Origin: a virus
Direction: 5' to 3' (one strand)
Virus record (IMG/VR): IMGVR_UViG_3300009185_001801
Coordinates: 1-24,707 of that record
DNA length: 24,707 nt
Part shown: positions 8,801 through 16,861 of the stretch, piece by piece
Position numbering within the stretch: the first letter of the stretch is position 1
Layout of the letters: each line of letters begins with the position of its first letter
Program-made: the position numbers and the translations under genes
The notes under the pieces: generated by a model
Databases searched by the model: none
Told to the model about the DNA's origin: nothing
What the model saw: the letters and a program-made list of their open reading frames with translations, nothing else

Positions 8801-9326
8801 AACTAGAAATGATTTATTAGATAAACTTCCTAAAAATTTAAAAATAGCCGAATTAGGAGTTTTTAAGGGAGAATTTGCTCAAGAAATTTATAGAAGAATG
8901 ATTCCTAGGGAATTAAATTTAGTGGATATCTGGTTGGGAGAATTTGGTTCTGGTGATAAAGACGGAAATAATCACACAGTTGTTAGTAACATGGAGGAGG
9001 TGTTTTTTAATCTTAGAGACACTTATAAATTTTTTAGCAATGTAAATGTAATACGAAGTGATACAGAAAATTTTTTAAATTCATGTGCGGATAATTCTTA
9101 TGATATGATTTATGTGGATGCGGATCATTCCTATGAAGCAGTCTCTAGAGATTTAGAACTATCATTCTTGAAAATTAAAAATTCTGGAATTTTATCAGGA
9201 CACGATTATATTAAGAATACTCAAATAGAGGCTGCTGTTAATAATTTCTGTCATCAATATAAACAAGATATTGTAGCAATAACCGAAGATGGTTGTCCTA
9301 CTTTTGTTATACAAGTAACTAAATAA
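8787..9326 (+). CDS. SAM-dependent methyltransferase (Methyltransf_24 type)
   Basis: Class I methyltransferase of 179 residues. The SAM-binding loop is AELGVFKGEF (21-30) and the acidic residue after strand 2 is D47. YDMIYVDADHSYEAVSRDLE (105-124) then GHDY (138-141) are the hallmark metal- and SAM-site motifs of the group that includes macrocin O-methyltransferase-like enzymes and many sugar-modifying enzymes next to glycosyltransferases. It may cap or methylate a sugar built by the neighbouring genes; the substrate is inferred from context only. The start overlaps the upstream gene by 14 bases without an SD. The next gene begins directly after its stop (TAAATG). Confidence 0.8.
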   Translation: MRVFKTRNDLLDKLPKNLKIAELGVFKGEFAQEIYRRMIPRELNLVDIWLGEFGSGDKDGNNHTVVSNMEEVFFNLRDTYKFFSNVNVIRSDTENFLNSCADNSYDMIYVDADHSYEAVSRDLELSFLKIKNSGILSGHDYIKNTQIEAAVNNFCHQYKQDIVAITEDGCPTFVIQVTK

Positions 9327-10274
9327 ATGAAAAATATTTTATTCCATTCTAATCAACTTTGTATCAGAGGTACAGAAGTGGCTATGTATGACTATGCTCA
9401 TTATAATGAAACATTGTTAAATAATAAATCCTATATTGTTTCCAGAAAAGACAGTGACTTAGGAGCTCTTAAAAAATTTGAAGATAGATTTGAAGTATTT
9501 TTATATAATGACTTTGAAGAAATAGAAGATATTATTAAAGACAAAAAAATAGATTATACCTATTTAACAAAAGCTGGAGATATAGATGGCAGAGTCTCTA
9601 AAAGTTCTAAAAATTTAATACATGCAGTATTTCAGCATTATAATCCACACGGAGACAAATATGTTTACATATCAAAATGGCTATCTCAAAAAATGGCCAA
9701 TAATCCTAATAACTATATTCCTTATATAGTAACATTACCCGAACCTCAAAAAAATGATCTGCGTAAAAAATTAAACATACCCGAAGAAGCCACTATTATT
9801 GGAAGACATGGAGGATTTGAAGAATTTAACATAGGATTGGCTATACAGGCTGTATATGACGTAGTAAATAAAAGAGAAGACATTTATTTTGTTTTTATGA
9901 ATACTCGAGAATTTTGTAAACATAAACAAATTTTTTTTATTAACCCCACTTACAATCTTCAAAACAAATCCAATTATATTAACATGTGTGATGGTATGAT
10001 TCATGCTAGACAATTTGGTGAATCTTTTGGATTGGCTATTGCAGAATTTTTATTTTTAAACAAACCAGTAATAAGCTGTAGACAAGGAATAGACTCTGCA
10101 CATTTAGATATGTTAGGAGATAAGGGTTTATGGTACTCTACCCATCAAGAGTGTTTTGATATTTTATTAAATTTTGACAGACAATATCATAAAGCTATAA
10201 ATTACAAAGAATTAGTTTTAGAATTTACTCCAGAAAATGTAATGAAACGATTTAATAATTTGTTCTTATCGTAG
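9327..10274 (+). CDS. GT-B glycosyltransferase (family 4-like)
   Basis: Protein of 315 residues. The N-terminus has the strand ILFHSNQ followed by RGTEVAMYDYAHYNE (14-28), a form of the family 4 glycine loop that I associate with viral glycosyltransferases. The middle strand ATIIGRHGGFEEFN (155-168) begins the nucleotide-binding domain, and the EX7E motif lies in GESFGLAIAE (231-240), followed by FLNKPVIS. It is the last gene of the island: its stop is followed by a 44-base gap with a promoter-like sequence before gp46. It starts directly at the upstream stop (TAAATG) and has no SD. Confidence 0.8.
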   Translation: MKNILFHSNQLCIRGTEVAMYDYAHYNETLLNNKSYIVSRKDSDLGALKKFEDRFEVFLYNDFEEIEDIIKDKKIDYTYLTKAGDIDGRVSKSSKNLIHAVFQHYNPHGDKYVYISKWLSQKMANNPNNYIPYIVTLPEPQKNDLRKKLNIPEEATIIGRHGGFEEFNIGLAIQAVYDVVNKREDIYFVFMNTREFCKHKQIFFINPTYNLQNKSNYINMCDGMIHARQFGESFGLAIAEFLFLNKPVISCRQGIDSAHLDMLGDKGLWYSTHQECFDILLNFDRQYHKAINYKELVLEFTPENVMKRFNNLFLS

Positions 10275-10284
10275 TTTATCTTTC

Positions 10285-10312
10285 TTGATATTTTTAAATT
10301 GTCTAGGATACT
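10285..10312 (+). promoter_or_regulatory. Promoter-like sequence before gp46
   Basis: A TTGATA box (10285-10290), a 16-base spacer and GATACT (10307-10312) sit in the only clear gap between the glycosyltransferase island and gp46. A second possible -10, TATACT, lies at 10312-10317 but would be 21 bases away. With the first box, transcription would begin close to the GTG at 10319, giving a leaderless or very short-leader message. This would let gp46 be expressed independently of the island. In DNA this AT-rich such matches occur by chance, so support is modest. Confidence 0.35.
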
Positions 10313-10318
10313 ATACTA

Positions 10319-12136
10319 GTGAAGCGAGTAATTTTTAAATCTGTAAAAATACAAAATTTTCTCTCTGTAGGAGAAACACCTCTAACATTAAATTTTCAAA
10401 GTGGTATCTCTATTATAACTGGAGAAAATAGAGACAAAGGAGGGAGGAATGGTGTAGGTAAAAGCACTATTGTAGAATCTTTATATTGGTGTCTGTTTGG
10501 TAACACCATGAGAGAAATTAAAAGAGAGAGAATAGTTCATAGACAGTCAGATGGCAATTGTTGTGTGGTGTTAGAATTTGATGTAGTCTCATCAAATAAA
10601 GTAAATGTATACACTTTAATAAGAACTATTTCTCCCAATTCTGTAAAACTGTACTGCAATGAAGAGGATATTACTCTCTCCTCAATGCCCAAGACGGATG
10701 AAAGGGTTAAAGAACTCATTGGAGCTAATGAAGAAGTGTTTCGTAACGCAGTCATTATGGCTGCTAATAACACCTTACCTTTCATGGCTCAAAAGAAAGT
10801 AGATAAGAGAAAATTTGTAGAAGGCATATTACAGTTAGGTATTTTTAGTGAAATGCTTTTACAGATCCGGCTGGATCATAATGATTTAAAAAAGGAAAAT
10901 GATCTCTGTAGTACAAAATTTATAGAAAAACAGAAAAATTTAGAAATTTACAATAAACAATTTCAAAAAACAGAAAATGTTAAAATTGAAAAAATAGATA
11001 ATTTAAAAACCAAAATATCTATAAATAAAGAAAAAATAGAAACTGAATCTAAATTAGATTTAAATGCTTTGGAACAAGAAAAAAATGACTTGTTAAATTC
11101 AATTTCTAAAAAAGAACAAAAAATTAAAAAATTAGAAGAATTATCTTTAGATTGTTCTGGATCATCAGACTTTCTGAAAAAACAAGAAAATTTGTCTTCA
11201 TTTAAAATTGCTCAATTAAAAAAAGAATTAGAGGCATTAAAAGAAAAAACTCAAACATGTCCTACCTGTAAGAGATCTTATGAAGACCATGATAAAAAAC
11301 ACATAGAAGAATTGTGTAATGATATTGATGTAAAAATTAAAACAGAAGAAGAATCTAAAAAATTATTAACAGCAGATATTAAGCAAAAAAATAAAGATTG
11401 CAAAGATATAGTAGAAGCAATCAAAACATTAAACACACAAATTAAAAAAGATTCAGACAGTATACATAATTTTTCTATAATTTCTAAAGAAATCAAACAC
11501 TTAACAGACATAAACAATTCTCTTCAAAAAGAAATTGAAGAAATTCAAAATTCTAAAAATGAATTTGAAAGTTTGATATCAAATATTAAAGAAGAAATTG
11601 CAGAACAAGAAACTAAATTGGAAGATTTACAAAAAAAAATTTCAGTTCTAGAGGTGGCAAAGTATGTAGTATCAGAAGAAGGAGTGAAGACCTACATTAT
11701 CAAGAAAATGTTAGTCATTCTCAATTCTAGATTAAATCATTATTTACAAATTTTAGAAGCTCCGTGTAAATGTGAATTCAATGAAGTGTTTGAAGAGACT
11801 ATTCATGATGAGTATGGAAAAGAAAGTTCTTATTTTAACTATAGTGCCGGAGAACAAAAACGAATAGATCTGGCAATTCTTTTTATGTTTCAGGATTTGT
11901 TAAGACAACAAACTGGCACCTCTTTTTCTTTGAGTATGTATGATGAATTATTTGATTCTGCTATAGACGAGAAAGGTGTAGATAAAATTTTAGACATTTT
12001 AAAAGATAGAGTTGAAAAATTTCAAGAAAACATTTATATTATCTCACACAACACTCATACCTCTAAATCAGGTGTGGATCAGATTATTCTTTTAGAAAAA
12101 CACAACGGAGAAACAAAATTAATTGAACAAATTTAA
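10319..12136 (+). CDS. 46: gp46-like recombination endonuclease subunit (Rad50/SbcC family)
   Basis: ATPase subunit of the gp46-gp47 complex, 605 residues (T4 gp46 is about 560). Order of parts: N-terminal strand VKIQNFLSVGE; Walker A in GGRNGVGKST (41-50), preceded by an ENRDK insertion also known in marine T4-like phages; Q-loop region near 158; Lys/Glu-rich coiled coil from about 185 to 300; zinc hook CPTC (314-317); returning coiled coil to about 450; ABC signature SAGEQKR (509-515); Walker B SMYDELFD with D542-E543; and SHNTH near 577. The start is GTG: a stop (TAG at 10304-10306) lies five codons upstream and no ATG intervenes. An AGGA at 10305-10308 may act as a weak SD. An A9 run lies in the second coiled coil. 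Confidence 0.93.
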   Translation: MKRVIFKSVKIQNFLSVGETPLTLNFQSGISIITGENRDKGGRNGVGKSTIVESLYWCLFGNTMREIKRERIVHRQSDGNCCVVLEFDVVSSNKVNVYTLIRTISPNSVKLYCNEEDITLSSMPKTDERVKELIGANEEVFRNAVIMAANNTLPFMAQKKVDKRKFVEGILQLGIFSEMLLQIRLDHNDLKKENDLCSTKFIEKQKNLEIYNKQFQKTENVKIEKIDNLKTKISINKEKIETESKLDLNALEQEKNDLLNSISKKEQKIKKLEELSLDCSGSSDFLKKQENLSSFKIAQLKKELEALKEKTQTCPTCKRSYEDHDKKHIEELCNDIDVKIKTEEESKKLLTADIKQKNKDCKDIVEAIKTLNTQIKKDSDSIHNFSIISKEIKHLTDINNSLQKEIEEIQNSKNEFESLISNIKEEIAEQETKLEDLQKKISVLEVAKYVVSEEGVKTYIIKKMLVILNSRLNHYLQILEAPCKCEFNEVFEETIHDEYGKESSYFNYSAGEQKRIDLAILFMFQDLLRQQTGTSFSLSMYDELFDSAIDEKGVDKILDILKDRVEKFQENIYIISHNTHTSKSGVDQIILLEKHNGETKLIEQI

Positions 12137-12140
12137 TATT

Positions 12141-12893
12141 ATGACAGAAAACAATTACCTATTGATTAGTGATGATGGTCCTGGATTTCACACCATTGAA
12201 GGAGAAGGCCGATTAATCGGAAAACCTAGTATCTTCTTGCGTTTATTTGGATGTAATTTAACCTGTAAAGGTTGGGCTACTCCTGATTCTCCTTGGGGAT
12301 GTGATTCTTTTATCTCATGGTCCAAGAAAAACAAATGGACATTTGAAGATATCTTTAAATTTTATGAAGAAAATGGTCTTGTTGAGAAGCTTTTAAGAGG
12401 AGATATATGGAAATTGACTGGCGGAGAACCTTTCTTACGCCAAGAACCACTATTAGATTTTGTAGAAGAATTTGTCTGTCGTTATAAGCAAATTCCAACT
12501 ATTGATTTTGAAACCAACGGCACCATTAAACCTAATGATACTTGGTATGATACCTACGAAGCATCCTTTACAGTATCACCGAAGTTATCTAGTAATGGAG
12601 ATCCAAAAGAAAGAAGGTATCAACCAGAAGTTTTAGATTGGCATGCTAAACACAATTCTTGTTTTAAGTTTGTAGTTAATTCTAAAGAAGACATGGATGA
12701 ATTGTTTGAAAATTACATTAATTCTAAAGAATTTTATATTCATCCAAGCAATGTATGGCTTATGGTATGTGCGGGTTCTCGAAAAGAACATGTAGAGAGA
12801 GCAGCATATGTAGCAGAGTTAGCCAAGGAACATGGTTTTAATTTTTCACCAAGACTTCAGTTAGTAATTTGGGATAAAGCTCTTCGTGTATAA
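12141..12893 (+). CDS. queE: QueE-like radical SAM enzyme (7-carboxy-7-deazaguanine synthase)
   Basis: Predicted 4Fe-4S radical SAM enzyme that turns 6-carboxytetrahydropterin into 7-carboxy-7-deazaguanine, the third step towards preQ0. Its 251 residues fit the family. Motifs: FHTIEGEG (16-23), RLFGCNLTC (34-42), third cysteine at C54, GGEP (94-97) for SAM binding, FETNGT (123-128) and SPK near 152. The cluster cysteines are spaced C-x3-C-x11-C, with an insertion between the second and third relative to the usual radical SAM CX3CX2C. Start: an in-frame TTG at 12123 lies inside gp46; the ATG at 12141, four bases after the gp46 stop, is more likely, though it has no SD. It should act with the QueD-like and TGT-like genes further on. 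Confidence 0.82.
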   Translation: MTENNYLLISDDGPGFHTIEGEGRLIGKPSIFLRLFGCNLTCKGWATPDSPWGCDSFISWSKKNKWTFEDIFKFYEENGLVEKLLRGDIWKLTGGEPFLRQEPLLDFVEEFVCRYKQIPTIDFETNGTIKPNDTWYDTYEASFTVSPKLSSNGDPKERRYQPEVLDWHAKHNSCFKFVVNSKEDMDELFENYINSKEFYIHPSNVWLMVCAGSRKEHVERAAYVAELAKEHGFNFSPRLQLVIWDKALRV

Positions 12894-12925
12894 GTGATTT
12901 TTTCACACCTTAACTATATATTTCA

Positions 12926-14236
12926 ATGGCTTTAAAAATTAAAAATCAAAACAACAATATATCTAAAGATTCTATTGTTTATCAGTATAATATAGTAGAA
13001 GGTAGAATCCCTAATCTACCAGTTGGTGCTTTGGCGGAATTTTTACCAGTATATCGTTATATACTGTTGACACCCATTCATGTACCAGCAGCTCCCGCAG
13101 TAGAAATGCCAGAAGCATCTACACCCAGAGCTTTGAATTATTACGCAGATTATGGTGGTTGCGGGTTTTGGAGAATGGTTTGGCCAGAAGTTGCATTAAA
13201 TGCGTATCAAAAGGCAAGTATTTCTGGACTAACTAGTATGGTTTTGGATATGAGATTCTATCACGGTATAAAATCTATCAGATTTCAAAGACAAGCCACT
13301 CCTATTCAAGAACAATTCATAGCAGAACTGAAGAAAGCTCAGAAAGATATGGGTTATCGCATGTTATATGAGGTAGATGATATTGTTTTCAGACACGATA
13401 TTCCAGATTACAATAGATGCAAAGAGGCCTTTGCTACTAAAGAAACAGAAGACACAATTTTGCGTATTCTTGGGCACATGGATGAGATGACAGTTACTTG
13501 TCAATTCATGAAAGATTATTATATTGAGAAGACTGGACTTAAAAATATTACAGTCATACCCAACTATGCTCCAAAATCTTGGCTAGGTAGATTTTATAAT
13601 CCAGAAAGAATTGCCAGATTGTATGATCAACATAAAAAGAGACCAAGGGTTTTGTATTCTGGGTCTGGAACTCATGTTGATATGATCAATAAAACCAATT
13701 TCAAGGATGATTTTGAACATGTTGTTCAAGAAATTATTAAAGCTCGTAAGAAATTTAAATTTGTGTGGAAAGGTACCTATCCACTAGCAGTTAAACCATT
13801 TATTGATAATGGTGAAATGGAATTTTTGGGATGGACACCTTTGTTTGAATTGCCACAAGCTCAATATGATGCTGGTTGTAATGTAACCTTTGCTTCACTT
13901 CAAGATAATATCTTCAACAAATCAAAGAGTAATATTAAAATGATTGAATCTGGGGCAATAGGCATGCCTGGAGCATTTCAAGATCTGTGTACCTATGCAG
14001 ATGCCGAGGTAAAATTCAAAAGTGGAACAGATTTAATTAACCAATTAGAATATATTACATCAGATGTAGATAGATATATGAAATTGTCTAGTAATTTGTA
14101 TCAATTTACAGACAAATTGTGGTTAGAGGATCATTTAGATTGTTATGAAGCCGTTTATTTTACTCCTTGGGGTAGTAAAGAACGACAACTCAAGTCTCCA
14201 GAGCTCATAAGACTCAATCCAGATCAAAAATTGTAG
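12926..14236 (+). CDS. GT-B glycosyltransferase next to the polymerase gene
   Basis: Protein of 436 residues. The core resembles GT-B enzymes found in marine T4-like phages: NYYADYGGCGFWRMVWP (71-87), MLYEVDDIVF near 159-168, TVIPNY, a VLYSGSGTHVDM strand that begins the nucleotide-binding domain, FVWKGTYP, and SNIKMIESGAIGMP (about 335-348) with the donor-binding Glu. No membrane segment was seen. Its base composition looks like the core genes around it rather than the AT-richer island upstream, so it may have been part of the replication region for longer. It lies between a QueE-like gene and gp43. Modification of DNA bases is possible but unproven; a virion or cell-surface acceptor is the alternative. 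There is no SD; TATATATT (12915-12922) lies just before the ATG. Confidence 0.72.
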   Translation: MALKIKNQNNNISKDSIVYQYNIVEGRIPNLPVGALAEFLPVYRYILLTPIHVPAAPAVEMPEASTPRALNYYADYGGCGFWRMVWPEVALNAYQKASISGLTSMVLDMRFYHGIKSIRFQRQATPIQEQFIAELKKAQKDMGYRMLYEVDDIVFRHDIPDYNRCKEAFATKETEDTILRILGHMDEMTVTCQFMKDYYIEKTGLKNITVIPNYAPKSWLGRFYNPERIARLYDQHKKRPRVLYSGSGTHVDMINKTNFKDDFEHVVQEIIKARKKFKFVWKGTYPLAVKPFIDNGEMEFLGWTPLFELPQAQYDAGCNVTFASLQDNIFNKSKSNIKMIESGAIGMPGAFQDLCTYADAEVKFKSGTDLINQLEYITSDVDRYMKLSSNLYQFTDKLWLEDHLDCYEAVYFTPWGSKERQLKSPELIRLNPDQKL

Positions 14237-14279
14237 AAATTAACTTGATTTCCTTACTTAAAACAGAGAAAATATAGGC

Positions 14280-16850
14280 ATGTATCGAAATGTCTTTTAT
14301 GATTCTGCCAGACAAAGCATCCATTTATGGACTTGGGATGAAAGTGGTAAGAGAATCAAGTTAGAAACCAGCTACGAACCATATCTTTATGTAGAATCCG
14401 CATCCGGAACCGATGCGGTTTCTATTTTTAATACACCTTTGAAGAAAATTAAGTTCAAAAACCAGTTTGATCGTAATCGTTTTGTTAATGAAACACCAAT
14501 TAAGCGCTTATTTCATAATTTAAGTTGCGAACAAGACTTTCTTTTGACTACTTTCAAGGATGAATTACACAAATCTGAAGCGCTGCAGCGCTTTTTGAAG
14601 GTCTTTTGGCTGGATATTGAGACGTATAGTCCAGATAGAATGCCGGATCCACACAATCCAGAGGACCCAATCAATCTAATCACCCTATGTGATTCACTTT
14701 CCAACCATTATTACTCGTGGGGTACGGGTCCTTACAAACCAAAAGACAGCAATGTTACCTATGTTCAGTGTAAAAGTGAGCGGGATCTATTGCAAAAGTT
14801 CCTAAATTTTTGGTCATCAGACCATCCAGATGTGTTAGCTACCTGGAATGGAGAGGGATTTGATGTTCCTTACATCATGAATCGCCTCGGAAACCTTCTT
14901 GGAGAAGAGGAAACAAGCAGAATGTCTCCGGTCAATTCCATTTACTATAGGGAAAATGTGGCAATGAATAAGTTCGGGAAGATGATTAATAGATGGTACA
15001 TCCGAGGAGTTAGCAACATTGATTATATGGAAGTGTATAAGACATTTTCCCGTGGGGATAGAGAATCTTATTCATTGAATTACATCGGAGAACATGAATT
15101 AGGTGAAGGGAAAACAGATGTAGGTGGTCAAAATCTTGCGAGTTTAGCTGATGAAAATTGGGAATTGTTTGTGGATTACAACATTCAGGACGTTAAATTG
15201 CTAGTTAAATTAGATGAAAAACTTAAATTTATTAAATTGATTAGAGCTCTTTCCTATAAAGGATTCATCCCATTTGAACAATCATTGGGTAAAGTGTCTA
15301 TGATCACAGGAGCAGTGGCTCATCAAGCAGTAATACAGGGTTATAGAATTCCTACCTTCAAGAATGATGGCTTGAGAGATGAATATGTAGGTGGATATGT
15401 GCACGAACCAGAAAGAGGTTTAAGTAACGCCGTAGTCAGTTATGATGCAAACAGTTTGTATCCTAATACAATTATCACATTAAACATCTCTCCGGAGACT
15501 AAAGTTGGTCGCATACTAGAAGTAATTGATGGAGAATATACTATTAGACTGGCTAATGAGAAGACTATAACCATTGATAAAGAAAAATTTGCTAGACTTT
15601 GTCAAAAAGAACAATTAGCGGTGTCAAAGTATAATGTCCTTTATACCCAGAAATTCAAAGGTGTTGTACCTAATTTGATTGATAGGGTTTATGGAGAGCG
15701 TGTTTCTACACGAGCAATGGTATCCAAATTAATGGATCAAGCTAGTGAAACAATAGACCAGAAAATTAAAACAGATCTAGAAGCAGAGATATTAAATTTA
15801 GATACGATTCAAAATGTATTAAAATTAATCTTAAATTCTATCTATGGAGTATTTGCACAGAAGTATTCTCCGTTGTTTGACATTGATCATTCAGCAAGTA
15901 TTACATTAACAGGTCAGGCAGTAGCTAAACAGGCATCAGAAATTGCCTATCAATTTGCAAAAGACAAGGGTGTAACAGAAGATAAGAAGAAAATATACAT
16001 TTACGGAGATACAGACAGTTGTTATTTTAGTATAGCTCCAATTTTATCTAAGTTAAATGCCAAACTCTTAATAGACAACAAGCTTACTAACGAAGCTCGA
16101 AATGTTTTGAAGGAGATTGATGTCTATCTCAATACAAAAATTATTGATTGGGCTGAAATAGAGCTACAATCAATAGATCCTCGCTTCGTATTTAAACAAG
16201 AAGCCGTATGTGATGTAGCATTCTTCCAAGAAAAAAAGAGATACATCCTGCATGTTATAGAACAAGAAGGTAAAATTCCTAAGAAACCATTCAAATATGT
16301 AGGAGTAGAAGTAGCAAGATCGACAATCTCTAAGCCAGTTAAGAATTTAATCATGCGAGTGATTGAAAATGCAATGTTGGCTCAAGATAAAAAGAAAGCA
16401 GATGAAATCTTTCGCAAGGCTTATGATGAATTTTGTACTTTTAAAATAGAAGATGCTTCGATTCGCAGTAAAATTTCAGATTATGAAAAGTATGAAGCCA
16501 GAATTGGAGAGATGGGTCAGGTCGGAAAAGGTACTCCTATAGGACCTAAGGCTGGTATCAGTTATAATTCTTTGCTTAAAAAATTAAAATTAGAACACAA
16601 GTATGAACCAATTGGTAGTGGAAGAAAGATCAAATACTTCTATACTTCTCGTAACAATTACAATTATAAAGTCATGGGATTTAATGAAAGTTATCCTCCA
16701 GAACTAAAAGAAGTAGTTGGATTGAATTATCAATTTATGTTTGAAAAAATACTTGCACCTCCTATCCAACGGTTTTATGATGGTGTAGGTTGGATATTGC
16801 CAACTCCGGGCAGAGAAGTACAGACAGATTTATTTGACCTTTTCCAATAA
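14280..16850 (+). CDS. 43: Family B DNA polymerase (gp43-like)
   Basis: Replicative polymerase with proofreading exonuclease, 856 residues (T4 gp43 has 898). Exo I is FWLDIET with D112 and E114; Exo II is WNGEGFD with N190 and D195; Exo III is YNIQD with D304. Polymerase motif A is DANSLYPN (389-396), motif B is KLILNSIYG (515-523) and motif C is YGDTDS (575-580), followed by EKKRYIL. All catalytic residues are present, so it should be active in both functions. The C-terminus ends in QTDLFDLFQ, a short hydrophobic-acidic tail like the clamp-binding tail of T4 gp43. Codon positions are visibly richer in G and C at the 5' end than in the island. The start has an AGG just before the ATG and no clear SD. 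Confidence 0.97.
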   Translation: MYRNVFYDSARQSIHLWTWDESGKRIKLETSYEPYLYVESASGTDAVSIFNTPLKKIKFKNQFDRNRFVNETPIKRLFHNLSCEQDFLLTTFKDELHKSEALQRFLKVFWLDIETYSPDRMPDPHNPEDPINLITLCDSLSNHYYSWGTGPYKPKDSNVTYVQCKSERDLLQKFLNFWSSDHPDVLATWNGEGFDVPYIMNRLGNLLGEEETSRMSPVNSIYYRENVAMNKFGKMINRWYIRGVSNIDYMEVYKTFSRGDRESYSLNYIGEHELGEGKTDVGGQNLASLADENWELFVDYNIQDVKLLVKLDEKLKFIKLIRALSYKGFIPFEQSLGKVSMITGAVAHQAVIQGYRIPTFKNDGLRDEYVGGYVHEPERGLSNAVVSYDANSLYPNTIITLNISPETKVGRILEVIDGEYTIRLANEKTITIDKEKFARLCQKEQLAVSKYNVLYTQKFKGVVPNLIDRVYGERVSTRAMVSKLMDQASETIDQKIKTDLEAEILNLDTIQNVLKLILNSIYGVFAQKYSPLFDIDHSASITLTGQAVAKQASEIAYQFAKDKGVTEDKKKIYIYGDTDSCYFSIAPILSKLNAKLLIDNKLTNEARNVLKEIDVYLNTKIIDWAEIELQSIDPRFVFKQEAVCDVAFFQEKKRYILHVIEQEGKIPKKPFKYVGVEVARSTISKPVKNLIMRVIENAMLAQDKKKADEIFRKAYDEFCTFKIEDASIRSKISDYEKYEARIGEMGQVGKGTPIGPKAGISYNSLLKKLKLEHKYEPIGSGRKIKYFYTSRNNYNYKVMGFNESYPPELKEVVGLNYQFMFEKILAPPIQRFYDGVGWILPTPGREVQTDLFDLFQ
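14398..14418. repeat. Inverted repeat inside the polymerase gene
   Basis: CCGCATC (14398-14404) and GATGCGG (14412-14418) are perfect complements around a seven-base loop, inside codons about 40-46 of gp43. It could fold in RNA near the 5' end of the coding region, but coding constraint may also explain it. Confidence 0.4.
14578..14593. repeat. 16-base perfect palindrome in the polymerase gene
   Basis: AAGCGCTGCAGCGCTT reads the same on both strands and is unusually GC-rich in this AT-rich phage. It lies in gp43, between the N-terminal domain and Exo I. It may be a binding site, a cruciform or simple chance; only its presence is certain. Confidence 0.5.
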
Positions 16851-16861
16851 CAATTATTTTT

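Noticed and set aside
11631-11640. A9 run in gp46 as a programmed frameshift site
   Set aside because: The frame continues to a complete ABC signature and Walker B; such runs are frequent in Lys-rich coiled coils of AT-rich genes and no downstream structure was seen.
12123-12140. TTG at 12123 as the start of the QueE-like gene
   Set aside because: It lies within gp46; the ATG at 12141 directly after the gp46 stop keeps all family motifs.
12894-12906. Hairpin after the QueE-like gene as a terminator
   Set aside because: The stem is only four base pairs (GTGA with TCAC) with a T-rich loop and no T run after it.
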